This document shows, piece after piece, positions 33,201 to 39,750 of a stretch of 64,000 nucleotides of DNA. The translations under genes and the position numbers were made by a program. The first letter of the stretch is position 1. Every line of letters starts with the position of its first letter. The notes beneath the pieces are model-generated. The model saw only the letters and a program-made list of their open reading frames with translations. It did not search any database and was not told the DNA's origin. Location of the stretch: contig JAWZYV010016956.1 in the NCBI GenBank assembly GCA_038373885.1, positions 558,001-622,000 of the forward strand, given 5' to 3'. This DNA is from Cheiracanthium punctorium (lineage: Eukaryota; Arthropoda; Arachnida; Araneae; Cheiracanthiidae).

Positions 33201-35786
33201 AATGTATAACAGTTATTTACTAACCATATATAATTACGGATGATACAGAAAGTATGCCATAGAAAAATGACATTTAGTGATACGAAAATTCTGCAGGATT
33301 TGCTTGTTTGTTATGGCAAGCCTAGACAAGGGATATCTCCTAAGGGAGGTGCCTTGGTTGGATGACTTTTTAAAGATTTCTAACGTGTATTGACGTTACA
33401 TCTGATGAAACCGACAAAAACTCCAGACCGATAGGCGTGCGGCCGCACTTCAACACTTCAGTCGTCTACCATGTTCAGTGGCTTTATCCACTCAAATCCG
33501 TTTGAAAATTGCACAATTTATGACGTTTTGTGAATACAGCAATTGAAACCCATTATGCTTTTGCCTAAAAAAGAGCATAATAATGATCTTTTGTTTTAGC
33601 AGTGTAGCGCTAGGGTTATTGGCACCCAGTGCAGTCCTTCAGTTTGCCGCCCCATTCATTCTCAGCATTCTGCCCCCATTTCGGTCCTTTAATTTTCCAT
33701 CATATTATATTTAAATGTCCTACCGGCCACCATCTTTCAGTATAGGTGAAATATCTTATATGAATGTGGTCCAGTAGTGATAGTGTGATAAAATTGAGGA
33801 ACAAAAATTAACATTCCCTTTGCCTTTCCCTACTGCCTAACAAATAATGTCTGGCTAAAAGTTTCTGAAACCTTCTTCAATAAATGTACTATTCTTATAA
33901 ACATACCTGCCAACTTGTACGGTTTGGCCGTACGATGTACGGATTTTAGCTTAGCTGTACGGTTATACGACCGCAAGGCAAAATTGTAAGATTTTTTGGC
34001 AAAGTTTAGGCTAATGTGATTTTATTTACTATGTTTCAAAATTTAGTGCTTTTGTGGAGTATTTTAAAATTTAAATCACCAATTGACGTTACGTCGAACT
34101 TAAAAACATTAGATCGTTTTATTTCCCATATTTACGCTAACTCCCCTACCTTTTCTGCCTTCTTCCACTGATGCGCTGTGTTAACCAGAGAAAAAACTGC
34201 ATTGAGGGAAAACAGGAATTCCCTTCCGATGTCCGATGCTGCGAAAGCTATGATTGGTTCAGATTTTTCTCCCTTCCATCCGCGGCTTGGCTTGTGATGT
34301 ATTAAGATAATTGGGATGGGAGCGTTCGTAATCGATATGCCGAGTGTCCATGCTTTTGCAAATTTTGCTGCTGCGCATGCACGGAGGTGGGTGCGCATTC
34401 ATTTAGAAATATCTCCCTCCCAGTGCCGCTTGGCTCCCATCCATTTCAATCACAAACAAACATTGCTCACGCACGTGTTGATGAAATTGTCTTGTCCAGT
34501 GTAGTTTGAAGTTGATTTGAAATGTCGAAAATTAAACATAAACAATATAATCAAGTTTTCCTTGATTCTTACACAAAGGAATATCCGTGTATCGCCAAAT
34601 CGCGAAGGGGATGCAATTTTGCTTTTTGCTCCGTTTGTAGGACTGACATCAAAATTGCGTATCAAACAAAAATAATCTTGCAAAGTGTGAAACATAAATA
34701 ATCTTGCAGACAAATAATTTTCAGTTGTTGTGTGTGAATATGGCAACGCTACACTAGGGCGATCTGCCCTGGGGGTGCCTTCGTAGGAGGACTTTCTAAG
34801 GGGTTCTAACGCATATTCACGTTACATCTGGAGAAAACCTACCAAAACTCCAGACCGTTAGATTGACAGTCGCACGATAGGACCCGAACCTGGGACCTTC
34901 ACATTTCAGCCATCTACCATTTTCAGTGGCAGAACCACTTGTGCCATGGTGAGGACAAATCATTTTCAGATATAGTTTATTTTTTAAATTTATTTCCAAA
35001 TATGTGCTCACATGAAGTATGTGGAAATGATGTTTGCAAGCCAGTAGATGAAGTCGGGGATGAGCTTCAATCTCAATTTTGCCTGCACATGGTTTATTAC
35101 TTGTAGAATTGCCCACCATCACTGACAGTTTTTTAAGATTGCTGTATATGTATATTAATTATGAACAATTCTAAAAGTTTTAAAACTGGTAAAATTTTCT
35201 GAATTTTTCCTTTTTAAAAAATTATATGCATAAAACACACTTGTGCTTCAGTAACATATGAGCAAGTCAAGAGAAATGCATACTGACATGCCAATAACTA
35301 ACTCGCACTGATGTTACATTTAAGTAGTTAAGCAAAGTTGCTCCCCCCTCGCTTTTTCTTTTTCATCACTACATTGTTTTAAAAGTCATGTTTATAATAA
35401 TGTGATTTTTTTTTAAATTTAAAACTAATATAACTAAAAATCTTCAGATGTGAAGGTGATAACAATGAAGAAGGTAAAACAAACAGCTCATTTATTAATT
35501 AGTTATTGGTATAGAAAGCAGAGTTTTGTAGTCACAGGTATTAATTTGAATATTTTGTTTGCAGCCCATCTATTTCAATGATCATCGTTTAAATGTGGAA
35601 GAAAAGAAGCGTCCTAAAGACAGTCGCATCCTTTCTGGTGAAAATAGGGTTGGCCCTCCTAGAGGTGGTCCATCACCCCGTGTTGGTGTTGGCGGACGAG
35701 GCCCACGGGGTGGTTTAATGTCTCAAGGTACTGGAAGAGGTGACAACCGGGGTGGTATGCGTGGAAGTTACGCACCCCGTCGCTAA
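2941..35786 (+). CDS. G3BP: G3BP / rasputin, stress-granule RNA-binding protein (spliced, 5' partial)
   Basis: Spliced coding region: 2941-3085, 8254-8338, 9284-9522, 25610-25803, 31870-32163, 32249-32308 and 35565-35786. All introns are GT-AG, the phases agree, and the join gives 412 codons plus a stop. Domain order matches metazoan G3BP: the last strands of the NTF2-like dimerisation domain ([18 protein letters not shown]), an acidic stretch ([19 protein letters not shown]), a linker with the YANMVSKN motif, an RRM with RNP2 QLFVGNL and RNP1 NFGFIVF, then an RGG-rich tail ending SYAPRR. Family knowledge: G3BP is a cytoplasmic RNA-binding protein that nucleates stress granules through NTF2 dimerisation and RNA binding by the RRM and RGG regions. 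The first half of the NTF2 domain and the start codon are not in the window. Introns reach 16 kb and are filled with transposons. Confidence 0.93.
4342..4918 (+). mobile_element. Internally deleted mariner with perfect 24-bp inverted repeats
   Basis: Bases 4341-4364 (start AGGTTGTAACGAAAG, end CCGCC) are exactly mirrored by 4896-4919. A TA precedes the left end at 4340-4341; the right flank reads TG. The body is only about 530 bp, against about 1.3 kb for an intact mariner, and carries the N-terminal part of a mariner transposase. Confidence 0.7.
4636..4890 (+). pseudogene. Mariner transposase N-terminal region, broken
   Basis: From 4636 a frame reads [15 protein letters not shown], then an in-frame TAG at 4681, then DIKEAERSG. 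This is the helix-turn-helix linker region of mariner transposases. In another frame come [12 protein letters not shown] and [12 protein letters not shown], also characteristic of mariner (the WVPHEL-type motif). The catalytic DDD domain is absent, so the copy is inactive. Confidence 0.7.
5567..7968. other. Intron segment, mostly featureless
   Basis: No supported gene. A CA microsatellite followed by an A-run lies at 6194-6234. Overlapping open frames on both strands at 6580-6890 show no recognisable motif. A poly-C run lies near 7798-7806. Confidence 0.4.
6194..6234. repeat. (CA)n microsatellite plus poly-A run
   Basis: About nine CA units are followed directly by about 23 A residues. It could be the tail of a + strand retroposon, but no body with A or B boxes is visible upstream. 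Confidence 0.8.
7969..8052. mobile_element. 84-bp pogo/Tigger-type MITE
   Basis: CAGTCAAACCTC at the left is mirrored by GAGGTTTGACTG at the right, with the repeat continuing into the ATTATA/TTATAA region. The right flank is TA; the left flank reads TG, probably a decayed TA. The terminus type is that of pogo/Tigger non-autonomous elements. Confidence 0.7.
8254..8338 (+). CDS. G3BP: G3BP exon: linker after NTF2 domain
   Basis: Acceptor TATAG before 8254 and donor GTATGT after 8338. Encodes [20 protein letters not shown] and a few residues more. Sequence conservation is low here, as expected for the disordered region; phases 1 in and 2 out fit both neighbours. Confidence 0.85.
9284..9522 (+). 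CDS. G3BP: G3BP exon: acidic region
   Basis: Acceptor TTTTACAG before 9284 and donor GTATGT after 9522. Encodes a proline-containing stretch ([19 protein letters not shown]) and then a run of glutamates, the acidic region that follows the NTF2 domain in G3BP proteins. Confidence 0.9.
9665..10190 (+). repeat. AACGTTAT-rich repeat, copy A (inverted partner near 21.6-23.5 kb)
   Basis: Starts near GATCCGTAACTTAAC and is dense in ATAACGTTAT-type words. Segments such as AGAATGCATTCGGTTAC and TGATACAGTATCAATTAG reappear in reverse complement at 21.7-21.86 kb, and the start reappears near 23.45-23.47 kb. So this is the same unclassified element in the opposite orientation. Exact ends are uncertain; the left end resembles the decayed hAT-like terminus CAGGGATCC of the partner. 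Confidence 0.55.
10195..10424 (-). mobile_element. tRNA-derived SINE, minus strand
   Basis: Read on the minus strand, an A-box-like TGGCCGAGCAACT (10392-10404) is followed by a B-box GGTTCAAATTC (10356-10366). The body ends in a run of 22 A residues (T at 10195-10216 on the + strand). This order of polymerase III boxes, body and poly-A is a SINE signature. I could not identify a clean target duplication. Confidence 0.7.
11769..12550 (+). pseudogene. hAT-family transposase C-terminal region, frameshifted
   Basis: One frame (11769-12263, 164 codons) is lysine- and leucine-rich. It passes, by a shift near 12235, into a second frame (to 12550) with [18 protein letters not shown]. The latter resembles the hAT dimerisation motif (HGNA-VERGFS-type) that lies at the C-terminus of these transposases. 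The N-terminal finger and catalytic core are not readable upstream. Alternative: a domesticated hAT-like host protein, but the frameshift argues against that. Confidence 0.5.
12444..13240 (+). repeat. Diverged tandem duplication, unit about 400 bp
   Basis: The end of the transposase relic and its downstream DNA (about 12444-12840) are repeated at about 12840-13240. Shared words include TACAAACATTAGAA, AACTAAATATAAATAAA, TTTCAAAATAAAAGAA and GCTAAATTATAGTTTTGTGG, in the same order and spacing. Point differences and small indels show it is not recent. Confidence 0.75.
13296..13902 (+). mobile_element. Mariner-like (DDE) element with two left ends and a truncated right end
   Basis: GGGTGTGTCACAATTCCC occurs at about 13296 and again at 13441, the second preceded by TA. 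The right end (about 13840-13902), in reverse complement, gives AATTCCCTCCCGGG followed by GTTTGGAAGGCTTAT, matching the left ends. The final GTGACACACCC of the right terminus is missing where the next element begins, so this is a deletion or recombination junction. It encloses a transposase C-terminus. Confidence 0.6.
13590..13808 (+). pseudogene. Mariner-like DDE transposase C-terminus
   Basis: Reads [20 protein letters not shown], then [15 protein letters not shown], and after a stop and frame change [19 protein letters not shown] and TGA at 13806-13808. The WPPRSPD segment holds the third catalytic acidic residue of mariner-like transposases, and the ending IEHL is typical of an arthropod branch. 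The N-terminal two thirds are absent. Confidence 0.7.
14248..14673 (+). pseudogene. BED-finger hAT transposase, N-terminal part
   Basis: An ATG at 14248 opens [20 protein letters not shown] and leads to [15 protein letters not shown] and [12 protein letters not shown], a BED-like finger (here C-x4-C, where relatives have C-x2-C). A frameshift near 14450-14490 leads to [20 protein letters not shown] and [22 protein letters not shown] inserted at 14674 then cuts the frame. It aligns with the start of the copies at 28049 and 34522, supporting a start codon here. The rest of the protein is deleted. Confidence 0.75.
14674..14835. mobile_element. 162-bp hAT MITE with perfect 8-bp TSD
   Basis: Termini CATGGGCGCCACC and GCTGGTGCCCATG are inverted and flanked by AATGCAAA at 14666-14673 and 14836-14843. 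It is inserted in the transposase relic of the surrounding element. Internal G/C runs (GGGGGGGCAAGTGCCCCCC) form a hairpin. Confidence 0.88.
15093..16924. other. Intron segment without recognised gene
   Basis: Contains G-rich words (15208, 15338, 15700, 16358-16385) of the kind found in hAT MITE ends, but I found no paired termini or target duplications. No coding frame is supported. Confidence 0.35.
16925..16990 (-). mobile_element. SINE fragment, same family as 34725
   Basis: ACATTCAGCCATCTACCATT near 16950 matches the tRNA-like head region of the SINE at 34725-34953 with a few changes, and the flanking words (GAACTATTGACCTT, ATGGCGGGG) line up too. Only the head region is recognisable. 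Confidence 0.5.
17185..17732 (+). mobile_element. Deleted mariner-like element with TA duplication
   Basis: Left end CAGGTTGTCCC after TA (17183-17184); right end GAACACCCTG before TA (17733-17734). The 548-bp body holds the C-terminal third of a mariner-like transposase. Confidence 0.65.
17283..17565 (+). pseudogene. Mariner-like transposase C-terminal region
   Basis: Reads [13 protein letters not shown], then [17 protein letters not shown], then two stops, then [20 protein letters not shown]. This is the region around the second and third catalytic residues and the FLWGHLK motif of mariner-like DDE transposases. Stops and changes show it is dead. Confidence 0.7.
18462..18918. mobile_element. 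457-bp pogo/Tigger-type MITE
   Basis: CAGTAGAACTCCAATTATCC at the left is mirrored by GATAATTGGAGTTCTACTG at the right, with TA on both sides (18460-18461, 18919-18920). A subterminal CGGATA/TATCCG word recurs. No transposase remains. Confidence 0.85.
19520..20380 (+). repeat. Diverged direct repeat, about 400-510 bp period
   Basis: The words around 19550-19640 (CTATAA...TACAC...CTCAATCAAATG) recur at 19952-20040. The stretch around 19710-19860 (GCGTGGCTGTC...GTCTGGAG, CCCAAAGC...CCCTC) recurs at 20220-20340. The two offsets differ by about 110 bp, so an indel separates the units. Identity of the repeat is unknown. Confidence 0.5.
20954..21127 (-). mobile_element. SINE copy, same family as 34725, degenerate head
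   Basis: TATGGCAAAGCTACGCAAGG, GGGGGTGCCTTGGTCGAAG and GGGTTCTAACGCGTATTCAC match the body of the SINE at 34725-34953 in the same orientation. The tRNA-like head at 21070-21127 is decayed. Confidence 0.6.
21142..21188. repeat. Perfect 20-bp inverted repeat, 7-nt loop
   Basis: The arm 21142-21161 (AAAAAGTAACATGCTGAAGC) is exactly mirrored at 21169-21188. After a 3-nt mismatch on each side, AATATT on both flanks extends the stem. It is adjacent to the degenerate SINE at 20954-21127. Function unknown; too short for a normal miRNA precursor. Confidence 0.8.
21640..21875 (-). repeat. AACGTTAT-rich repeat, copy B, left part
   Basis: Reverse complement of part of copy A at 9665-10190 (GAATGCATTCTGTTAC, TAATTGATACTGTATCATTA). 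The copy is interrupted at 21876-23280 by a nested hAT MITE and resumes at 23281. Confidence 0.6.
21882..23274 (+). mobile_element. hAT-like MITE of the 6-bp TSD family, split by a second hAT
   Basis: Left terminus CATACCTGCTAAC, right terminus GTTGGCAGGTATG, flanked by GTATAA (21876-21881) and GTATAG (23275-23280). The subterminal motif TCTTCTGTTTTTT stands in direct orientation at the left (about 22649-22725) and right (about 23216-23228). Without the inner insertion the element is about 650 bp, close to the copy at 26014. It has no transposase. Confidence 0.78.
21895..22627. mobile_element. hAT MITE with 8-bp TSD nested in the 21882 element
   Basis: TAGGGAATGCAATCCCG at the left and GGTTGCATTCCCTA at the right are inverted termini. 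The flanks CTGCTAAC (21887-21894) and CTGCCAAC (22628-22635) are an 8-bp duplication with one change. The duplication repeats the terminus of the outer element, proving the order of insertion. The right end is rich in CCCGCGGGAT words. Confidence 0.82.
23281..23473 (-). repeat. AACGTTAT-rich repeat, copy B, right part
   Basis: Resumes copy B after the nested stack and ends at TTAAGTTATGGATCCCTG, the reverse complement of the start of copy A with a better-preserved CAGGGATCC terminus. Confidence 0.55.
24152..25021. mobile_element. 870-bp hAT-like element with 5-bp TSD
   Basis: Left end CAGGGTTCGTATGCCC and right end GAGTATAAACTCTG are imperfect inverted termini, flanked by TCTAA (24147-24151 and 25022-25026). 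TGGGAAAA words lie near both ends in direct orientation. The 133-codon open frame inside (24277-24678) has no recognisable transposase motif. Confidence 0.6.
25610..25803 (+). CDS. G3BP: G3BP exon: linker with YANMVSKN motif
   Basis: Acceptor TCTTCTCAG before 25610 and donor GTAAAT after 25803. Encodes [20 protein letters not shown] and a Ser/Pro/Thr-rich linker. The [10 protein letters not shown] block corresponds to the conserved (W/Y)A-x-x-x-SKN segment of G3BP proteins. Confidence 0.92.
26014..26694 (+). mobile_element. 681-bp hAT-like MITE, 6-bp TSD family
   Basis: CATACCTGCCAAC at the left, GTTAGCAGGTATG at the right, perfect duplication CTACAT (26008-26013 and 26695-26700). Left subterminal TACGGAT repeats; right subterminal TTTACTGAT repeats in the same orientation. 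An internal direct repeat of about 110 bp (26139-26250 and 26339-26449) is also visible. No coding capacity. Confidence 0.88.
27284..27530. repeat. Possible hAT terminus fragment
   Basis: CAGAGTTTCTTAAACTTTC followed by GGGGACCCC resembles the left terminus of a widespread hAT type. No paired right end or target duplication was found, so this may be only a truncated end. Confidence 0.35.
28070..28513 (+). mobile_element. 444-bp hAT-like MITE nested in the transposase
   Basis: CAGAGGTGCCAAGT at the left and ACTTGGCACATCTG at the right, with perfect 6-bp duplication TATTAC (28064-28069, 28514-28519). TCTCAGGCTTTTT appears near both ends in direct orientation. It splits the transposase between codons; removing it with one duplication restores the frame across the site. 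Confidence 0.88.
29119..29505 (-). mobile_element. Candidate solo LTR in the hAT element
   Basis: A GC-rich block starts TGTGGTACAG and ends CAGAAACA, a TG...CA pair. On the minus strand it has TATAAAAG (29370-29377). It interrupts the transposase between the finger and the catalytic core. I could not find a target duplication, so the call and edges are tentative. Confidence 0.3.
31870..32163 (+). CDS. G3BP: G3BP exon: linker and first half of RRM
   Basis: Acceptor ATTTAG before 31870, donor GTAAGT after 32163. Encodes an Arg/Ser-rich linker, then [20 protein letters not shown], the RNP2 strand and first helix of the RRM, and the second strand up to GGGKVP. Confidence 0.95.
32249..32308 (+). 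CDS. G3BP: G3BP exon: RRM RNP1
   Basis: Twenty codons, [20 protein letters not shown], between TTTGCAG and GTAAGT. NFGFIVF is the RNP1 motif with its aromatic RNA-contacting residues. Confidence 0.95.
32309..33310. other. Intron segment without recognised feature
   Basis: No supported coding frame or paired termini between the RNP1 exon and the first SINE copy of this intron. Confidence 0.4.
33311..33495 (-). mobile_element. SINE copy, same family as 34725
   Basis: TATGGCAAGCCTAGACAAGG, GGTGCCTTGGTTGGATGAC and CTAACGTGTATTGACGTTAC match the body at 34725-34953. The tRNA-like head (to about 33495) is altered. Minus-strand orientation. Confidence 0.7.
33902..34724 (+). mobile_element. hAT-like element fragment (6-bp TSD family), right end lost
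   Basis: Left terminus CATACCTGCCAACTTGTACGG, followed by CGTACGATGTACGGATTTTA subterminal repeats and a transposase N-terminus. A SINE is inserted at 34725. No right terminus was found before the next exon. Confidence 0.7.
34522..34700 (+). pseudogene. BED-finger hAT transposase N-terminus
   Basis: ATG at 34522 reads [20 protein letters not shown], then [20 protein letters not shown] and SVKHK. The C-x2-C pair and terminal H match the finger in the copies at 14248 and 28049. It ends at TAA and the rest is missing. Confidence 0.75.
34725..34953 (-). mobile_element. Full-length tRNA-derived SINE with 16-bp TSD
   Basis: Flanked by GACAAATAATTTTCAG (34709-34724) and GACAAATCATTTTCAG (34954-34969). 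On the minus strand an A-box TGGCACAAGTGG (34935-34946) precedes a B-box GGTTCGGGTCC (34880-34890), and the 3' tail is CACACACAACAA. The long duplication shows LINE-type target-primed insertion. It is the best reference copy for the family. Confidence 0.9.
35565..35786 (+). CDS. G3BP: G3BP terminal exon: end of RRM and RGG tail
   Basis: Acceptor TTTGCAG before 35565. Encodes [15 protein letters not shown], the last RRM strand, and a Gly/Arg-rich tail with RGG repeats ([23 protein letters not shown]), ending at TAA 35784-35786. Confidence 0.95.
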   Translation, partial: PIYFNDHRLNVEEKKRPKDSRILSGENRVGPPRGGPSPRVGVGGRGPRGGLMSQGTGRGDNRGGMRGSYAPRR

Positions 35787-36650
35787 TTAAAAACTACCGA
35801 AAATATCTTCGGCGATTTAGTTTTTTCACGATGTATGGTCCCTACTGATTGTGTGGACTTATGGTGCCTGGATTGAACGTGCTCACCAGTCACCACTGTG
35901 TTTTATTTTAATTATACCATGCTTATTTCATTTGCTGGACATTTCATTCAGACAACAGCAAAGTGAATGACAAAAATTGTACATAGTTAAGTGCTTTAAA
36001 TTTGTTTTTGCTTCCAAGCATCATGTTTTGTTTTCTTCCCCTCCACTATTTTGCTTCATGTATACAGATCCAGCCTCTACAAGTTGCCAAACTCAATGTT
36101 AATGTGCATCTTGGGACTAACATTAAAAATAAAACAAAATAAATTAGATACCAATTAATTCAAAATGGTATGTTAAATATGCGTGAAGCATGTTTCACTT
36201 AGAGCTTTGTGGGTGCCACGATGGGGACTTAGCCGGCATCATTAACTTTTTTTCACTAGTTCGTCTTTTGTACTAAAATCACTGAAGGAACCACTTGTGA
36301 TAGTTTTTCAAGAAAATTGTCCATCGGTACAATTGTGATTTTTCAACTAACATTAAACAAAAAAAAAAAAAGTAAAGAAAAAACTGGTGCTCACAGTGAT
36401 CTCATCGTTGTAAGATATATTCATATTGTGTATTCCATTGAAGCTGCTACTTAAAGGAATTGCTTATCTCCGGCTATTTTTCAAAAATCTTGTATCCAAA
36501 TAAAATAATAAATACATAGGTCTGGAATTTGTGTCAAGCTAAACATTTAACTTGCAGTAAGATTCATCACTAACAACAGCTGGCTGTTTGATTAAGTTTC
36601 AGTTTTTTTTTAACTCTTATTTTGTAACTACTTTTTTACCTCAAATATGC

Positions 36651-36656
36651 AATAAA
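36651..36656 (+). promoter_or_regulatory. AATAAA polyadenylation signal candidate
   Basis: AATAAA about 870 bp after the G3BP stop, followed within 40 bp by TTTTATATTTTGAGTGTTTG, a plausible downstream U/GU-rich element. Confidence 0.4.
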
Positions 36657-38267
36657 ATGCAAAAATTATTTTATATTTTGAGTGTTTGTGAATTTATGTT
36701 CCTAGTATTATGATATAATCATAAGCTTAGTTTTTTCTATCCTTTCTCTTATTTCCAGCTGAGGTAAGATAAATGTTTAGTTTGTATGTTGACCTTTTAT
36801 TGAATATTTGATGTTAACTGCTTTGTAGATATTTGTAAAGATTTCAGAAAAGAAAGAAAAAAAAAACTCCCTCTGTATGTTTAAAAGAATGTCAAATCAA
36901 ATTTTACTTCAAAAAAGATAATTAAAAAACTTATCTGAATTTTGTTTTGTCTTTTTGTTTGTTTGTTACTGTAAGTGTACTTAAATTTTATTGGGTTAAT
37001 CCGCCCCTTACATTTGTTTTCTTTACTATACATATGCCTGTTTTCCTTGTTAATGTTTTTAATTCATTATAGATGTGAGAAACAATCATTTTTTACTAGC
37101 AAGTTGTGAAAATACTTCATGTTTAAAATTTCATTTATTAGAAATCCTTTTACACACATATACAGCTGTTTGCATTTTGGATGATTTTGTTTATATATTT
37201 AACAGATTAATAAAGCCAATTCCAAGCAGTAGGTCTGTAAAAATTGGATGTGTGTGAAAGGATTCTGTAGTAGTTCATTGGATTCATAATTGTACATTTT
37301 CTTTAAAATTGCTTTTCAAATAAAAGGTCGCAATTGCCTTTTTGTTTTTTGTACTTTTAGTGTTAGCATCCTTTGTTAAGTACAATTTGTAGGATACGCA
37401 ACAAATTAAATTCTAGTCTGGTCTATATTTATTTAACTTATATTATTTTTCTGTTATGATCAGTGCGATGTTTTGTCACTAGGCTCAATTCTTGGCTAGT
37501 TAAAGTATGAAAAGCATTTAATTTACATATATACTTTATGTGCAAAGCAATATTTAATGAATTTGTTTTTCCCCTATGTAATTGGATCACTTGTGTGTAC
37601 ACTGAGGGATGTTAACTAAAATGTTTCATTTACTTGTATTCACATGCTTTGATTATTGCACAGTGAAATATAGCATGTGCCCAGGCCCAAGAGTTGTGGA
37701 GAATTTGACACAGACAAGTAAAGCAATAGTGCCATTAGAATTTTAATTAAAGTTTTTTTTATTAAGGCGGCAGGTGTCACTGGGAAAAGACTTCAACACA
37801 TGTTTAATCTGTTTGCTTTTAAGTATTGGCGTTCATAGCAATCAAAGACCAAGAACAGGAAGACGCAACACTGGGCACAGAAGATTAATCTTCACTGTTG
37901 CACCTCAAAACAATAGAATGAACTGATTAAACATTGGTTTAAAGGGAGGTTAAAACCTGTGTTTGCCACTCTCAGGGTTGGGAACATTCAGACTTCTGCC
38001 TCAGGACCTAGTTTTTCAGTTTCAGAGCCCAAATATTCATGAAGATATATCTCGGTTCCCACATCCCTTAAAAGTATTTTTACGTTTAAGTTTGTAAACA
38101 ATTTAGTAACTATAAATGATTGCTGCTAGAGCATGTGCCGTAAATCAATTGTAAATTTTTTGTTCAGGTGTAATAAGTATTGCATTCCTTGTGCAAATAA
38201 AACGTACTTTATAAAGAAAATTCATTGCTACACTCTTGAAAAGCTCTCTGGGGAAAAACTGGGAACC

Positions 38268-38269
<2 letters not shown>

Positions 38270-38313
<44 letters not shown>
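38270..38313. repeat. (TA)n microsatellite
   Basis: About 21 TA units in the putative 3' UTR region. Confidence 0.9.
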
Positions 38314-38317
<4 letters not shown>

Positions 38318-39718
38318 CTAAAATGGTATTAAATATTGTTTTTGTATTTTTAAAAGTTATTCACCAATAGTGCCATTCTCTCTATGCTTATTTGCATGCC
38401 AGATGTAGCTTTAAAGTATATGCTAAAGTGCAGATAAAACTTCAGTGGGAGAAAATGTACTTTTGTGCTATGTGGCATGCAAATTTTGTTAGCATTGTGA
38501 TCAATTCCTGTTTATAACTGTTAATTCGGGGTGTAATAGATAACTTTTTTTTTTTTCTTTTTTTCTTTTTTTTTTTTTTTTCTTTAAATCTAGTACTTTA
38601 AAACAGTGTTGTAATGGATATATTGCAAAGTTATTCATGTAAAAATTGTAAATAGTTTGTGAAACTAATTTTTGATTTGACTTTTAACATAGGTGTTTTG
38701 TGTCAGTTTTTGTAGCATGAAAGAGGGGAAAACAAGTTTTCAAATTCAGAAAACAAATTGTATTGTTGATTTTATTTTCTAGGTAATAAATTAACATTCA
38801 GCATATGCTGGCACCCGAATGGATTATTAATGTCCATCCATTCGTGTTATTTTTTATTAAGATGTTGGAATATTTAAATGTTGGTAACAATGTTTGTTTC
38901 CCCAGTTTTATTGTGCAAAATATTTAGGGAAATTGTGCCAAGCAAGTGTAAAGAGCTGAGATGATTTTACTGAACATAAGCTTTCATTTTATAGCTGTAA
39001 CATTATTTGTTCTAACATGGTTTTCATGCAATATAGTATATGTGATGCATTTTCACAGTGTATTTAATAAATAAAGTATTAACCAGGATGTATCAAGGTG
39101 TAATTTCAAAATATGGAAAACCTAGGGGAACAGTGCAAAGTTTAACATGTTTGAGGGAAGTTAACTCTGTGGCGATTTAAGTAACATTTTATAGCATGTT
39201 AGCAGATTGTGCAAATTATTTTTTCTCCCATCAGTGCAAATAGAATTTTTAAATCTTAGCTTGAATGATGTATAGGGAAAATTTTATTTACATTTTTTCT
39301 CTTTTACCTGTATGGCAAATTGCAAGGTGTTCTCATTACCATATTCCGTATCATTGCTTGTCAATTTTGTTCTTTTAACCTAAGAAAATGAGTGTTCGAA
39401 TCTTCTTAACTTTGCCTGGATTGAATTTTTGCTCTTAAATTTAAACACCTCAGTTACTTTTTTAAGAGCATATAAAAAATTTAGTTCCAGGCATACCAAT
39501 TCTCAGGATTTTAAAAGTTCATTAAGAAATAACTTTTTAAATTTTAACCCTCCAAGCGGCTGAGATGTAAAATCCCGTCAACTGCATTCCAGTTTTCACT
39601 GCAGTGCATCTACAATTTAAATTGTTTATAACTGTCATACATTATAAAAAAAAATTAATCTTAATGTTGTACATATTTTGAAGTTGATTTTTTAATCATA
39701 CAAATCTTATTCCAACCC

Positions 39719-39750
<32 letters not shown>

